The notes: a model not told the origin generated them from the letters alone. A stretch of DNA of 64,000 nt from Gilliamella intestini (GCF_900094935.1 NZ_FMBA01000007.1:1-64000); one strand, 5' to 3'; shown: positions 8,813-18,546, numbered from the stretch's first letter. Translations and numbers: made by a program.

Positions 8813-9583
8813 ATGAAAAAATTTAGTCATATTATTGCAAGAACACCAGCTAAATCACTAATTAATGGTTTAACATCATCCAATTTAGGCAAACCAAATT
8901 ATCAAAAAGCCTTAGATCAGCACAATAATTACATTCGAGCATTACAACAGTGCGATGTCGATATCACCATCTTACCTGCCGATGAACGCTTCCCCGATTC
9001 AGTATTTGTTGAAGATACCGTTCTTTGTACACCTCATTGTGCCATTATAACAAGACCAGGAGCTGAAAGCCGTAGGGAAGAAACTGAAATCATTGTCGAT
9101 ACCATTGAAAGATTTTATCCAAATAAAGTAGAAAGGATTACCACACCAGGTACCGTTGAAGCGGGCGATATAATGATGGTTGAAAACCACTACTACATAG
9201 GTTTATCAGCACGAACCAACCAAGCTGGTGCCAAGCAAATGATTGCTATTTTAGAAAAGTATGGACTAACGGGATCTATCGTAACACTAGAAAAAGTTCT
9301 TCACCTAAAAACAGGACTTGCTTATTTAGAAAATAACAACTTATTAGCCGCAGGCGAATTTATAACTAAACCCGAATTTGGGCACCTTAATATTATTGAA
9401 ATTCCTGAACAAGAAAGCTATGCGGCCAATTGTATTTGGGTAAATGATAGAGTAATTATGCCAGCGGGTTATCCAATAACAAAAGCAAAAATTGAAAAGC
9501 TAGGTTACCAAGTGATTGAAGTGGATACCTCTGAATATCAAAAAATTGATGGTGGCGTAAGTTGCATGTCATTGCGATTTTAA
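8813..9583 (+). CDS. N(G),N(G)-dimethylarginine dimethylaminohydrolase-like amidinohydrolase
   Basis: An arginine-deiminase-superfamily hydrolase of about 256 residues. DDAH enzymes convert methylated arginine to citrulline plus methylamine. Supporting motifs are the substrate loop DSVFVEDTVLC, ITRPGAESRREE, GTVEAGDIM, the catalytic His in VLHLKTGLAYL, and the C-terminal nucleophile Cys in GGVSCMSLRF. I start at ATG 8813 rather than the TTG at 8807, because AAGGGTGG at 8798-8805 is then correctly spaced. An amino-acid antiporter gene follows after 50 bases. True substrate (methylarginine or another guanidine compound) is not settled by sequence. Confidence 0.85.
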   Translation: MKKFSHIIARTPAKSLINGLTSSNLGKPNYQKALDQHNNYIRALQQCDVDITILPADERFPDSVFVEDTVLCTPHCAIITRPGAESRREETEIIVDTIERFYPNKVERITTPGTVEAGDIMMVENHYYIGLSARTNQAGAKQMIAILEKYGLTGSIVTLEKVLHLKTGLAYLENNNLLAAGEFITKPEFGHLNIIEIPEQESYAANCIWVNDRVIMPAGYPITKAKIEKLGYQVIEVDTSEYQKIDGGVSCMSLRF

Positions 9584-9633
9584 AATAACTCAATGAAAAC
9601 TAACTGATATTTAACTAAAAAATAAGTGAATCG

Positions 9634-11043
9634 ATGAATACACCAATACGAAAAAAGCTAGGCATCCTGCCACTCACACTGTTAGTGGTTGGCAGTATTG
9701 TAGGCAGCGGTATTTTCAGCCTACCACAAAACATGGCCGAAAGTTCGGGCTCTGGCGCTATTTTAATTGCATGGATAATAACCCTATTTGGCATGTTAAT
9801 GCTAACACGGATATTTCAGTATTTATCGATTCGATTTTACAAAATCAATGATGGATTATATGGATATGTGCGTGAAGGCTTTGGCGATTATATCGGCTTT
9901 AATGCGGCGTGGGGTTACTGGATATCGGCATGGATGTCGTGCACCAGCTACCTAGTGATTTTATTTAGTGCATTAGGATCTTTTGATTGCTTGAGCTTCT
10001 TTGGTCATGGTACCACATTACCTGCCGTTATTACAGCTATCATATTTTTATGGATAGTGCACTATTTTGTATTAAAAGGAATATATCGTGCCTTTTTATT
10101 AAATTGTTTAGTAACATTCGCGAAAATAGTGCCTATTGGTTTATTTATTGTTTGTGTTAGCCTTGCCTTTAAAATATCGACATTTAAGATAGGCTTTTGG
10201 GGAACACCACAACTAGGCTCAATTATCGATCAAGTAAAAAACACCATGCTCTATACCGTCTGGGTCTATTTAGGGATTGAAAGCGCAACTGTGTATGCTG
10301 CTAGAGCCAAAAACATCATCAGCATTAGCCGAGCCACCTTTTTTGGCTTTGCTATTACCAGCTTATTGCTTGTTTGCGTATCTGTGTTATCGCTTGGTAT
10401 TGTGTCACAACAAGAACTTGCTCAAATGAAAAACCCTTCCATGGCACTTGTTATTGAACATGTAGTAGGCAGCTGGGGAGCAACATTAATTAATATTGGT
10501 TTAATTGTGTCAGTCAGTGGTGGATTACTATCATGGTTAATGCTAGCGGCCGAAATGCTATTTTTAGCTGGCCAAGGCACACAACACACAGTACCAAGTT
10601 GTTTTGGAAAACTCAACAAAGCAGGCACACCATCCAACGCATTATGGTTAACAACATGTTTAATAACTGTATTAATTATCCTTGCCCACTACTATCAATC
10701 TGGTTACAACACCTTAATCCAATTATCAACCTCAATGGTGCTTATTCCCTATTTACTGGCGGCTCTCTTTGTTTTTAAATTAGCCGTTCAACAAGGTAAA
10801 GCCTACTTAATTATGATTGGCGCTTTAGGATCGCTTTATGGCATATGGTTGATTTATGCCGGTGGCACAGTTTATTTATTACTGTCGATGATACTTTATA
10901 GTATGGGACTCTGTTTTTACCTTTATGCCAGAAAGGAACGATCTTTGCCAGCATTTAATTACTTGCATGACAAAGTGTACGCTATTGCAATCATCCTATT
11001 AGCTATCATCGCTATTTTACACTTCTACATAACACCAAATTAA
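9634..11043 (+). CDS. Basic amino-acid/polyamine antiporter (APA family, ArcD/YdgI-like)
   Basis: A 469-residue inner-membrane transporter with about 12-13 hydrophobic helices. The first helix carries the APC hallmark GSIVGSGIFSLPQNMAE, and VYLGIESATVYAARAK is the conserved helix-6 region of the arginine/ornithine antiporter group. Such proteins exchange arginine or lysine for ornithine, citrulline or a decarboxylated amine. It follows the DDAH-like gene in the same direction, which suggests exchange of substrate and product of that enzyme. Specificity is inference from context. Confidence 0.85.
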   Translation: MNTPIRKKLGILPLTLLVVGSIVGSGIFSLPQNMAESSGSGAILIAWIITLFGMLMLTRIFQYLSIRFYKINDGLYGYVREGFGDYIGFNAAWGYWISAWMSCTSYLVILFSALGSFDCLSFFGHGTTLPAVITAIIFLWIVHYFVLKGIYRAFLLNCLVTFAKIVPIGLFIVCVSLAFKISTFKIGFWGTPQLGSIIDQVKNTMLYTVWVYLGIESATVYAARAKNIISISRATFFGFAITSLLLVCVSVLSLGIVSQQELAQMKNPSMALVIEHVVGSWGATLINIGLIVSVSGGLLSWLMLAAEMLFLAGQGTQHTVPSCFGKLNKAGTPSNALWLTTCLITVLIILAHYYQSGYNTLIQLSTSMVLIPYLLAALFVFKLAVQQGKAYLIMIGALGSLYGIWLIYAGGTVYLLLSMILYSMGLCFYLYARKERSLPAFNYLHDKVYAIAIILLAIIAILHFYITPN

Positions 11044-11054
11044 TTAGTTAGGCG

Positions 11055-11801
11055 TTATTTTCGAAATAGATAAAAGTCAGCTAATAACTTTCTGAAGTCT
11101 TGAGAATAACGCCCATCACCATCTCTCATACACAATTGCTGCTCATCAATTTTATTAGGCTGGATAAATGAAAAAGCCAATAATGATAACGAAAAGTCTT
11201 TATCTGCACTATATCTAACATTCATCAGTTGGAGTAAATATAACTGATTAGATTCACATAATAACCTAAACTGATTGGATAAATGATAAGGTAAAACTAA
11301 ACAAAATTGCCCTTTCGGTTTTAGTAAGCGCTTAACTGTATCAATAAGCTGTTGAAAGTTCAAGCATTCGGTATAACGTGCCAACTGTCTTTGGGAATTG
11401 CGACAATCAACGGCAGATTCAAAATAAGGTGGATTAGTCACAATCAAATCATAGCCCACCGCATAACTTGGCTGAAATTGATTAATATCGGCATTAATCG
11501 CATTAATCGAAGTAAACCCAGCTTGTTGGCTATTTTGCTGACATTGTGCTACCGCCTGCATATCAATATCGATGGCATCAATTTGGCGGTTATCATGTTC
11601 TAACCGCTGAGCTAACATTAACGCAATTACGCCACAACCACAGCCAATATCGAGTATTTTTTGCGGAGCCGAATCAATCGGTACCCACGCCCCTAACAAA
11701 CAACTATCAGTTGTAACTTTCATTGGACTTTTATCATGTGCCACAAAAAAACGCTTAAAAGTAAAGCCACCTTTTTTTAACGGTAATGAATTATTCTGCA
11801 T
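11055..11801 (-). CDS. trmN: tRNA1(Val) (adenine(37)-N6)-methyltransferase
   Basis: This 248-residue SAM-dependent methyltransferase matches TrmN6 (YfiC), which methylates A37 of tRNA1(Val). Motif I is [15 protein letters not shown] near residue 47, and the N6-adenine motif NPPYF appears in [12 protein letters not shown]. The N-terminal [21 protein letters not shown] is characteristic of the family. Its start overlaps the end of nfi by 11 bases, so both are on one transcript. Confidence 0.92.
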   Translation of the reverse strand: MQNNSLPLKKGGFTFKRFFVAHDKSPMKVTTDSCLLGAWVPIDSAPQKILDIGCGCGVIALMLAQRLEHDNRQIDAIDIDMQAVAQCQQNSQQAGFTSINAINADINQFQPSYAVGYDLIVTNPPYFESAVDCRNSQRQLARYTECLNFQQLIDTVKRLLKPKGQFCLVLPYHLSNQFRLLCESNQLYLLQLMNVRYSADKDFSLSLLAFSFIQPNKIDEQQLCMRDGDGRYSQDFRKLLADFYLFRK

Positions 11802-12462
11802 AAATAAACTTCTTAAACAAAGGCTTGTTAGATGCTATCGCATCAGCCCAGCGAGTTGGTTCTGGCAAACGATAGCCCCGCAAGCATAAATTAACCCAAT
11901 TTAAAGCACTATCTTGACTTACTCGGTGACCTGTTGAAATAAATAAAGGATTGCAATTATTTTTACTACATAAAACCCAACCAATCTGTTCTTGCTTGTC
12001 TTGTAAAGGTGTTACATTACCTGCTTGCTTAGGTAATATTTCGTATTGACCGCAAAGCCTTTTTTTAGCAACACCAATTGTTGGCATATCTAACAACAAA
12101 CCTAAATGGCTTGCAATACCTAAACGCCGAGGATGAGCAACACCTTGGCCATCAACGAACAACAAATCTGGCTTCTGTGTTACCTGTTGCCAAGCGGCAA
12201 GTAGCGCAGGGTATTCCCGAAAAGACAAATAACCAGGAATATAAGGAAACCCTGTCTCAACCCGAGCAATATGATACTCAACAACCTCGAAAGTTGGATA
12301 GCGCAAAATGACGATTGCTGCTCGAGTAATCTTGCCATTATCTTCAAAACCAACATCAGTACCACCAACGTAATTTATTGACGCATTAAAGTCATCATCG
12401 CATTTAACCTGCTTGGCTAACGCCTGCTGTGTTTGCATTAATTGTTCTAAATTGATAGACAT
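11791..12462 (-). CDS. nfi: Endonuclease V (deoxyinosine 3'-endonuclease)
   Basis: Nfi nicks DNA at the second phosphodiester 3' of deoxyinosine during repair of deaminated adenine. Motifs: [10 protein letters not shown] with the first catalytic Asp, [45 protein letters not shown] with the second Asp, and [10 protein letters not shown] prefer the internal ATG giving [10 protein letters not shown] (223 residues), since the 7 preceding residues are not family-like. It is divergent from yigZ and translationally coupled to trmN. Confidence 0.93.
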   Translation of the reverse strand: MSINLEQLMQTQQALAKQVKCDDDFNASINYVGGTDVGFEDNGKITRAAIVILRYPTFEVVEYHIARVETGFPYIPGYLSFREYPALLAAWQQVTQKPDLLFVDGQGVAHPRRLGIASHLGLLLDMPTIGVAKKRLCGQYEILPKQAGNVTPLQDKQEQIGWVLCSKNNCNPLFISTGHRVSQDSALNWVNLCLRGYRLPEPTRWADAIASNKPLFKKFIYAE

Positions 12463-12515
12463 TTTTATTCTGTTCAGTATCATTATTCCAATAGATTGAT
12501 TTTATCAGAATTAGC

Positions 12516-13097
12516 ATGCCATATACATTAGCAAATCCTACCGAGTTAACAGAAGAAATCAAAAAAAGTCGTTTTATTGTCAATGCAGCGCCAGTCACAT
12601 CAGCTGAACAAGCCACCGACTTTATTAATCAAATAAGCGATCCCAACGCCACCCACAACTGCTGGGCATGGAAGATTGGACAACAATACCGATTTAATGA
12701 CGATGGTGAGCCCACTAGTACAGCAGGTCGCCCTATTCTTTCAGCCATTGAAGGACAAGATTGTGACCAAGTGGTTGTAGTAGTAACTCGTTACTTTGGT
12801 GGCATAAAATTGGGTACTGGAGGATTAATTCGAGCCTATGGCGGTTCGGCTAGCCACTGCTTACAACAAGCTGAGCTAATTGAACTCATTGCCCGCATGA
12901 CGCTACAATTTCACTGCTATTATAACGAATGGCCAATTATCGAAAATCGTCTAAAGGAACTTGATTCCATTATTGAAAATCAAGAGTTTGATGCTGAAGG
13001 TGTAAATGTAAACGTCGCTATCACAAAGGACAAATTGCAACTTCTACAAAAAAACATTAGCGACATTACCCGAGGGCGAGTGATTATTGAGCTATAA
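12516..13097 (+). CDS. yigZ: YigZ/IMPACT family protein
   Basis: The 193-residue protein carries the UPF0029 (Impact) N-terminal domain: KKSRFIVNAAPV, then NCWAWKIG, DDGEPTSTAGRPIL and VVTRYFGGIKLGTGGLIRAYG. A smaller ferredoxin-like C-terminal domain follows from about residue 130. The family is linked to translation control in eukaryotes (IMPACT); the bacterial role is uncertain. It is transcribed away from nfi. Confidence 0.93.
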   Translation: MPYTLANPTELTEEIKKSRFIVNAAPVTSAEQATDFINQISDPNATHNCWAWKIGQQYRFNDDGEPTSTAGRPILSAIEGQDCDQVVVVVTRYFGGIKLGTGGLIRAYGGSASHCLQQAELIELIARMTLQFHCYYNEWPIIENRLKELDSIIENQEFDAEGVNVNVAITKDKLQLLQKNISDITRGRVIIEL

Positions 13098-13122
13098 ATT
13101 AACAGTTAGTTCAAAAAAAACA

Positions 13123-13299
13123 CTAAAATGGTGGAAAAATTACCTCTTTATCCCGACTGATTCTAGCCAAAATATTAGACAGTGCCATCTCTAATTTTAT
13201 CGTTTTGGTAATATTGTTATATTTTTGTTCATATTGCTGCGGCGATATCTAGCCGTTGACTGAATTAGAGCGTATACGATTATAATAGGTTTGTCTCCT
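13123..13299 (-). pseudogene. Relic of an IS3-family transposase C-terminus
   Basis: On the minus strand one frame reads RRQTYYNRIRSNSVNG, then a stop, then ISPQQYEQKYNNITKT, ending at a TAG. This is the YNxxRxHSSLGxxSPxxYE tail of IS3 OrfB with an internal nonsense codon. Nothing of the catalytic core was found beside it. It differs from the IS3 tail at the window start, so it is a separate, older insertion. Confidence 0.7.
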
Positions 13300-13425
13300 A
13301 TGAGTTTTATTTATATCATAGAGGCAACTTTTGTCCCACTTTTTAGCGAGGAGCACCATAATAGAAAGAATGATTCCGACAGCAATAGCTTCTATTTCAT
13401 ATGAGAAAAATTTATTATTTAAAAA

Positions 13426-13986
13426 ATCACATTTTTCAGGTTGAACTCCAATGATAATCGAGGTATGGAGGATATTTTAATTGCTTGTGTTGATGATTTA
13501 AAACGTTTTCTGGATGCGATTAATTCGGTTTATCCAGAGACCAAAATTCAACTCTCTATTATCCATATGGTGCGTAACAACCTGAAGTTCGTCAGTTGGA
13601 ACAATTATAAAGCGCTAACAAGGGACTTAAAACCCATTTATCAAGCATCGACACAAGAACTAGCATTACAGACACTGACTCATTTTCAAAAAGTGTGAGA
13701 TAATAGATCCCCGTATATTGGTAAAGCTTGGCGACGGCACAGGGAAAACCTCAGTACCTTTTTTGTTTATTCGCAAGATATCCGTAAGGCGATTTACATA
13801 ACTAACGCGATAGATTCATTTAATAACGTCATTCGCTACGCCATTAAAAAATGTAAAGTCTTTCCAACAGATGATGCGGTGAAAAAAGTGAGCTATTTAG
13901 CAATACAACAAGCATCTGAAAAATAGACAATGCCGATCCAAAATTGGAAAAGCGCGATGAGTCGATTTATGATAGAATTTTGGTGA
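13426..13986 (+). pseudogene. IS256-family (mutator-type) transposase, truncated and broken
   Basis: One frame reads NRGMEDILIACVDDLKRF, QLSIIHMVRNNLKFVSW, ALTRDLKPIYQ, then WRRHRENLSTFF and IYITNAIDSFNNVIR, the conserved C-terminal half of IS256 transposases. Two in-frame stops interrupt it: TGA at 13696-13698 and TAG at 13924-13926. Family members have Trp at or next to both sites, so these look like TGG to TGA and TGG to TAG mutations. After the second stop the frame continues with TMPIQNWKSAMSRF to a natural end at 13986. The N-terminal half is missing. It is not functional. Confidence 0.85.
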
Positions 13987-14415
13987 ACAGGTTCACCGTC
14001 ACCTTTAACGGGTAAATAAATAAAATTTAGGATAGGATCTAACAAGGCGAAACTAATTTTAATAATTGGTAAAATGGTGTTAATTTACTCAATCTCATCT
14101 TCAACTTTTTGGGTACGCTTTATTTTGCAGGTAACTCAACAGCAATTTAAAATATTTATTCACTATATGGCTTAATAAGTACTGAATAAGCCTGTTGATA
14201 ACATTTTTAATGCAATGATTATTATTTGTTTTTTTGATAAGGTTAAATATTAAATTACCATGAAATCCATTTTATTTTGACTAAAAAAGCAAGTTTTTTT
14301 GGCTTTTATGAACTCCTTCGTTGGGTAGGTAAGGTAAGCTAATATATTTATCGAAATAGCACACTGGAATAAATATTCAATTGATTAGTAAACCAGATAG
14401 TAAAACATCTATCTA
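13987..14415. other. Gene-free AT-rich stretch after the IS256 relic
   Basis: I see no convincing open frame, RNA gene or repeat. It is AT-rich and probably includes the decayed end of the IS256-type element. Convergent transcription units meet here. Confidence 0.5.
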
Positions 14416-14457
14416 CAAAAAGGCGATAGTCATAAACCACAACAAATGAACTATCGC
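14416..14457 (-). terminator. Terminator of the aldolase-kdgT-fucO operon
   Basis: On the minus strand GCGATAGT (14457-14450) pairs with ACTATCGC (14430-14423) across a 19-base loop, followed by CTTTTT. It lies 56 bases past the fucO stop. The loop is long but stem and U tract are good. Confidence 0.65.
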
Positions 14458-14512
14458 AATAGGCCAAGAATTTATTTTTATAAAATACAAATTATTAAAT
14501 GTTTATTAATAA

Positions 14513-15664
14513 CTAATAAACATGGTGATATAACATTTCAATATCTTTTTCATTAACATCGCGTGGATTTCCTCCAGTACAAACGTCGGCAAATGCAGCC
14601 TTAGCAAGTTCGGGAATATCCTGTTCTTTAACACCAATATCACGCAATTTGGCTGGAATGCCGACATCTTTATTTAGTTGTTTAATTGCATCAACAACAT
14701 GTTTGCGAACATCTTGTATTGGCTGATTTAAAATATCATCCAATCCCATTGCTTTGGCAATATCATGGTACTTGTTACCCGTTGAATCAGCATTAAATTC
14801 CATGATATAAGGCAATAATACTGCATTAGCTACACCGTGTGGAATATTATAAAAAGCGCCCAAAGGATGGGCCATGCCATGAACAAGCCCAAGGCCTACA
14901 TTTGAAAACCCCATACCGGCTATATATTGCCCAAGAGCCATATCTTCTACTCCTTTAGGATCTCCTTTAACCGATTTGCGTAAAGCGCGACTAATAATTT
15001 CTATTGCTTTTAGGTGCATCATATCAGATAGTTCCCATGCACCTTTAGTAATAAAACCTTCAATAGCATGAGTTAATGCATCAATACCAGTTGATGCTTT
15101 TAAGCTAGCTGGCATTGAAGCCATCATTTCACTGTCAACAATAGCAACAACAGGAATATCATGCGGATCGACACACACAAACTTACGTTTGTTTTCTTCA
15201 TCAGTAATGACATAGTTAATGGTAACTTCAGCAGCTGTTCCTGCTGTAGTTGGAATGGCAATAATTGGCACTGCAGCCTTTGAGGTATTAATTACCCCTT
15301 CTAAACTACGCACATCAGCATGCTGTGGATTATTGATTATAATACCAATTGCTTTTGCCGTATCTTGTGGCGAACCACCACCGATGGCAATTAAATAATC
15401 AGCCTCTGACTTTCGAAATATATCTACACCCTTTTTAACAGTACCAATAGTTGGATTTGGAATCACTTCGTCAAAAATATCATAGCTAAACCCAAATTTA
15501 TCCAATAAATCGGTGACTTTTGTGGCTACTTTAAATTTAATAAGATCTTTATCGGTAACGATGAGTGCTTTTTTGAAATGGCGTTTTTTTACTTCATCAA
15601 TCAAATGGCAAATTGAACCAGCACCAAAGTACGAAGTCTCATTTAATATCATGCGATAAGTCAT
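14513..15664 (-). CDS. fucO: Lactaldehyde reductase / iron-containing alcohol dehydrogenase
   Basis: FucO reduces L-lactaldehyde to 1,2-propanediol, and also glycolaldehyde to ethylene glycol, with NADH and a bound divalent metal. The 383-residue protein starts MTYRMILNETSYFGAG like FucO. It keeps YLIAIGGGSPQDTAKAIGII (nucleotide site), IPTTAGTAAEVTINYVITDEE, TGIDALTHAIEG and the metal-ligand region GLVHGMAHPLGAFYNIPHGVANA. I start at 15664, because the AAGGAG site is formed by the last codons of kdgT. It closes a three-gene operon with a DHDPS-family aldolase and a KdgT-type permease, not a fucose operon. It therefore probably disposes of the aldehyde made by the aldolase. Confidence 0.9.
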   Translation of the reverse strand: MTYRMILNETSYFGAGSICHLIDEVKKRHFKKALIVTDKDLIKFKVATKVTDLLDKFGFSYDIFDEVIPNPTIGTVKKGVDIFRKSEADYLIAIGGGSPQDTAKAIGIIINNPQHADVRSLEGVINTSKAAVPIIAIPTTAGTAAEVTINYVITDEENKRKFVCVDPHDIPVVAIVDSEMMASMPASLKASTGIDALTHAIEGFITKGAWELSDMMHLKAIEIISRALRKSVKGDPKGVEDMALGQYIAGMGFSNVGLGLVHGMAHPLGAFYNIPHGVANAVLLPYIMEFNADSTGNKYHDIAKAMGLDDILNQPIQDVRKHVVDAIKQLNKDVGIPAKLRDIGVKEQDIPELAKAAFADVCTGGNPRDVNEKDIEMLYHHVY

Positions 15665-15668
15665 ATTA

Positions 15669-16637
15669 TTACTCCTTAATTCTAATATTTTTTGCGATAC
15701 ACTTACTAAATAAAGAGGTAATGATTGGAACAACAATTGAAGTAATTACCACCGAGGCCGCAACAAGTGTGGTTGCGGCAGGTGCCGCTTCGGCAAAAAT
15801 TGGAGCTACTTCAGCTACTAAAAAAGGCGTTGCAACAGCAGCTCCAGCAGTACCTGATGCAGCAATACCAGCAACACCTCGACCACCACCAACAAATATG
15901 TCAGCCAAAATGAGCGGTATTCCTGATACAACCATAACAAAAATAGCCACAAATAAACCTAATAATCCAGTTTTAAAAATCACAGTTAAATCAATTGTAT
16001 TACCTAAAGCAAAAGCAAAAAAAGGAATAAGTGTTTTTGTGCCAACACTAAATAAGCTCCTTAGTTCTTCATCTAAATTACCTAAAATGAAACCTGTAAT
16101 AAATGGAATTAAGACACCGACCAAATGCTCTGGTTGAAATGACGCCAAGCCAGCAGAACCTAAAATAATCATAGTCATTAAAGGTCCTGACTCCATTGAA
16201 ATTAATACTGATGCCCCCGCCTCTTCTTTTGTTCCATACTCCTGCATTAAAGAGGCATACAACCCAGCATTAGTCATATCAAGCGACGCCACGATCGCTA
16301 AAACTGATAAACCAGCAAAAAATCCCGTTTTAACTAAGCCTCCATCAGGTAGTATTTGTGTAAAAATAAAAGCACATGCCCATGCTACCGCTAATTTAGT
16401 CGCAACTAATGTGCCTGATTTTTTTAGTACTGTGCCGGTGTCGCTCACTTTAATCGATGCGCCCATGCAAAATAACCAAACAGCCAAGATAGGCACCACA
16501 CCAGTTATAATACCGTTAGTAAAAGAACCGAAGTATTTAGCTGTTCCAGGTAAAAAAGTATGTAAAAGCGCACCTAAAAAAAGAGGTACCAACATCATAC
16601 CACCGGGTACTTTATCAATAAATTTTTTAATTTTCAT
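15669..16637 (-). CDS. kdgT: 2-keto-3-deoxygluconate permease (KdgT family)
   Basis: A 322-residue inner-membrane protein with about ten hydrophobic helices. It matches the KdgT family from the start ([26 protein letters not shown]) through [26 protein letters not shown] and a glycine/alanine-rich [19 protein letters not shown]. KdgT imports 2-keto-3-deoxygluconate with protons. It lies between the aldolase (15-base gap) and fucO (4-base gap). Its substrate could be another 2-keto-3-deoxy sugar acid. Confidence 0.87.
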   Translation of the reverse strand: MKIKKFIDKVPGGMMLVPLFLGALLHTFLPGTAKYFGSFTNGIITGVVPILAVWLFCMGASIKVSDTGTVLKKSGTLVATKLAVAWACAFIFTQILPDGGLVKTGFFAGLSVLAIVASLDMTNAGLYASLMQEYGTKEEAGASVLISMESGPLMTMIILGSAGLASFQPEHLVGVLIPFITGFILGNLDEELRSLFSVGTKTLIPFFAFALGNTIDLTVIFKTGLLGLFVAIFVMVVSGIPLILADIFVGGGRGVAGIAASGTAGAAVATPFLVAEVAPIFAEAAPAATTLVAASVVITSIVVPIITSLFSKCIAKNIRIKE

Positions 16638-16652
16638 AAATAAGCCCTTTTA

Positions 16653-17543
16653 TTAGCAGTTAAAAAGTTCTTTTATTTTCTTAATTTGCTCACCATTTAA
16701 AGAAGCACCAAAATTTCGTGAAACCGGTTCTAAATAATGTTGTTTTTGTTCAACCGCAACTTTAATGGTTGTTACAAAATCATCACCAATGTTATAAATA
16801 TTCGACAATCGACCAATTTCTTTATGCAATTGAATTAATTCATTAAAATCATTATTTCTAAAGGCTGCCATTACATTCGCAAAAAGTTCAGGAACAACAT
16901 TGTTGAGACCCGATAAAACTCCTGCCCCCCCATTCATCAAATTCGGCACAAAATACTCATCAAAACCAGAAAAAACAGCAAAGTCTTTACGAATTTTTTG
17001 TGAAGCTAAAACAATTGATCGTGTATGAGATGCGCAATCAACCGTATCTTTAATGCCAATAAATTTTGGAAAGTCAGTCATTAATCGAGTAACTAGTTGT
17101 GAATCAACATCGCACCCAGTTCTAGCAGGAAAATTATATATAAACCAGTTACCTACAAATTTTGAATCTAAATATTTATAATATTCATATAATTGATTCG
17201 GTGTTTGTGCAAAATAGAAATGTGGTAATGCCATTACGGCGCCATAGCCAGCATCAAATGCTGCATCAGCAAGCTTTACCATATCGTCAACAACGGTGGT
17301 TGATACGTTAACAATTAAAGGTAAATCAGTAAATTGATGAGCTTGCTTAATGATTTCTAACCGCTCTTGTATGGTCATGGTGACAAACTCACCAATAGTG
17401 CCCATAACCAAAATTCCATTAATTTTTGAATCAGTTAACATTTTGTAGTGCTGTTCCATTGCACCAAAATCGATTTTATTTTGACGGTTAAACGGGGTAA
17501 TTGCAGGACAGATAGCACCAAAGTATGGATTTGAATTACTCAT
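16653..17543 (-). CDS. DHDPS/NAL-family 2-keto-3-deoxy sugar-acid aldolase
   Basis: A class I, Schiff-base aldolase of 296 residues. The catalytic Lys165 is in FIGIKDTVDC and Tyr136 in FIYNFPARTG. The GTIGEF segment (residues 48-53) has Ile where lysine-pathway DapA has a second Thr, arguing against a dapA role. Close family members (YagE, YjhH and KDG aldolases) cleave 2-keto-3-deoxy acids to pyruvate and an aldehyde. It is the first gene of the operon with a KdgT-type permease and FucO, and is opposed by an IclR regulator. The exact sugar acid is unknown. Confidence 0.82.
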   Translation of the reverse strand: MSNSNPYFGAICPAITPFNRQNKIDFGAMEQHYKMLTDSKINGILVMGTIGEFVTMTIQERLEIIKQAHQFTDLPLIVNVSTTVVDDMVKLADAAFDAGYGAVMALPHFYFAQTPNQLYEYYKYLDSKFVGNWFIYNFPARTGCDVDSQLVTRLMTDFPKFIGIKDTVDCASHTRSIVLASQKIRKDFAVFSGFDEYFVPNLMNGGAGVLSGLNNVVPELFANVMAAFRNNDFNELIQLHKEIGRLSNIYNIGDDFVTTIKVAVEQKQHYLEPVSRNFGASLNGEQIKKIKELFNC

Positions 17544-17560
17544 AATAACTCCTAATTAAA

Positions 17561-17604
17561 TTAACAACATTATATTGAAATTAATTTCAATATAATGTTG
17601 TTAA
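17561..17604. promoter_or_regulatory. Perfect 44-bp palindrome, probable IclR-type operator
   Basis: Bases 17561-17582 are the exact reverse complement of 17583-17604, with no loop and no mismatch. The centre ATTGAAATTAATTTCAAT has the TGAAA-N4-TTTCA form typical of IclR/KdgR operators. It lies between the aldolase Shine-Dalgarno and the IclR-family gene, 17 bases upstream of the aldolase start. Binding by the adjacent regulator is inference. Confidence 0.7.
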
Positions 17605-17761
17605 TAAATCAGCTCAACTTAATTAAGGCGTAAATAACTCACTATTTATTTAAAATGTGACTGTGATCGAAAATTAGGCAGAATCACCAGAAAGAAATCG
17701 CTATTGTTGAAAATAAAAAAATATTTATACTTACATCAACTTCAATACATGAGTGTAATTT

Positions 17762-18520
17762 GTGACAACAGGAATAACAACGCAAGCTCCCGCCATAGAT
17801 AAAGCAACTAGAATATTTCACTTTATTGCAAAACACGATGGCGCTACTTATACACAAATTTATCAAGGATTATCGTTACCACAAAGTTCAACTTCGGCAT
17901 TACTTGCCAGTTTGGTTACTAATGGCTTATTACGGCAAAACGATGGTAAATATTTTTTAGGCCTTGTTTTTTATGAATTTGGTAATAAAGCAATCGAACA
18001 ATTTAATATTAAAGATTTAGCAGCTGAGCCACTTTCTTTTTTACGCGATAAAACACAACTTGCGTGTCATTTAGGTGTGTTAGACGGCAATTCAGCCATT
18101 TATTTAGCTAAAGTAGAAAGCCCAAGTGCTATTCAAGTAAAAAGCTGGTTAGGCCGTAAGCTATCTTTACATAGCTCAGCATTGGGTAAAGCGCTTTTAG
18201 CATGGGAAACAGAGCAACGAGTTGATGAGTTGTTCCCAAATGAAAACCTAGTCATAAAAACGCAAAACACCATTACTACAAAAACTGCATACAAAAAAGA
18301 GTTAAAAAAAATACGTGAACAAGGTTGGGCATTTGATAATTCAGAAGACTTTGACGAAGTAACCTGCTTAGCGGCTCCTGTCTATGATAAAAATGGCAAA
18401 GTTATTGCCGCAATTAGTACATCAGGAGTTCGATTCCAAATGCCAAACGAAAGAATAAACGAATTTGTTCAATATTTGCTAGCTGCAACCAAGATGCTAT
18501 CCGACAAAATAAAAAGCTAG
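17762..18520 (+). CDS. IclR-family transcriptional regulator
   Basis: A 252-residue regulator starting at GTG. The N-terminal winged helix-turn-helix covers about residues 11-75 (DKATRIFHFIAKHDGATYTQI, SLPQSSTSALLASLVTNGLL). The C-terminal IclR effector domain includes LGRKLSLHSSALGKALLAW and EDFDEVTCLAAPVYDKNGKVIAAIS. It is divergent from the aldolase-kdgT-fucO operon, with the 44-bp palindrome between them, so it most likely controls that operon in response to a keto-deoxy acid. An alternative start a few codons downstream is possible. Confidence 0.88.
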   Translation: MTTGITTQAPAIDKATRIFHFIAKHDGATYTQIYQGLSLPQSSTSALLASLVTNGLLRQNDGKYFLGLVFYEFGNKAIEQFNIKDLAAEPLSFLRDKTQLACHLGVLDGNSAIYLAKVESPSAIQVKSWLGRKLSLHSSALGKALLAWETEQRVDELFPNENLVIKTQNTITTKTAYKKELKKIREQGWAFDNSEDFDEVTCLAAPVYDKNGKVIAAISTSGVRFQMPNERINEFVQYLLAATKMLSDKIKS

Positions 18521-18546
18521 TAGGTATATTTATAACAACCAGTTCG

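Noticed and set aside
15613-16137. Plus-strand Ala/Pro-rich frame of 174 residues
   Set aside because: It is antisense to kdgT and reflects that gene's codon pattern; it has no family features.
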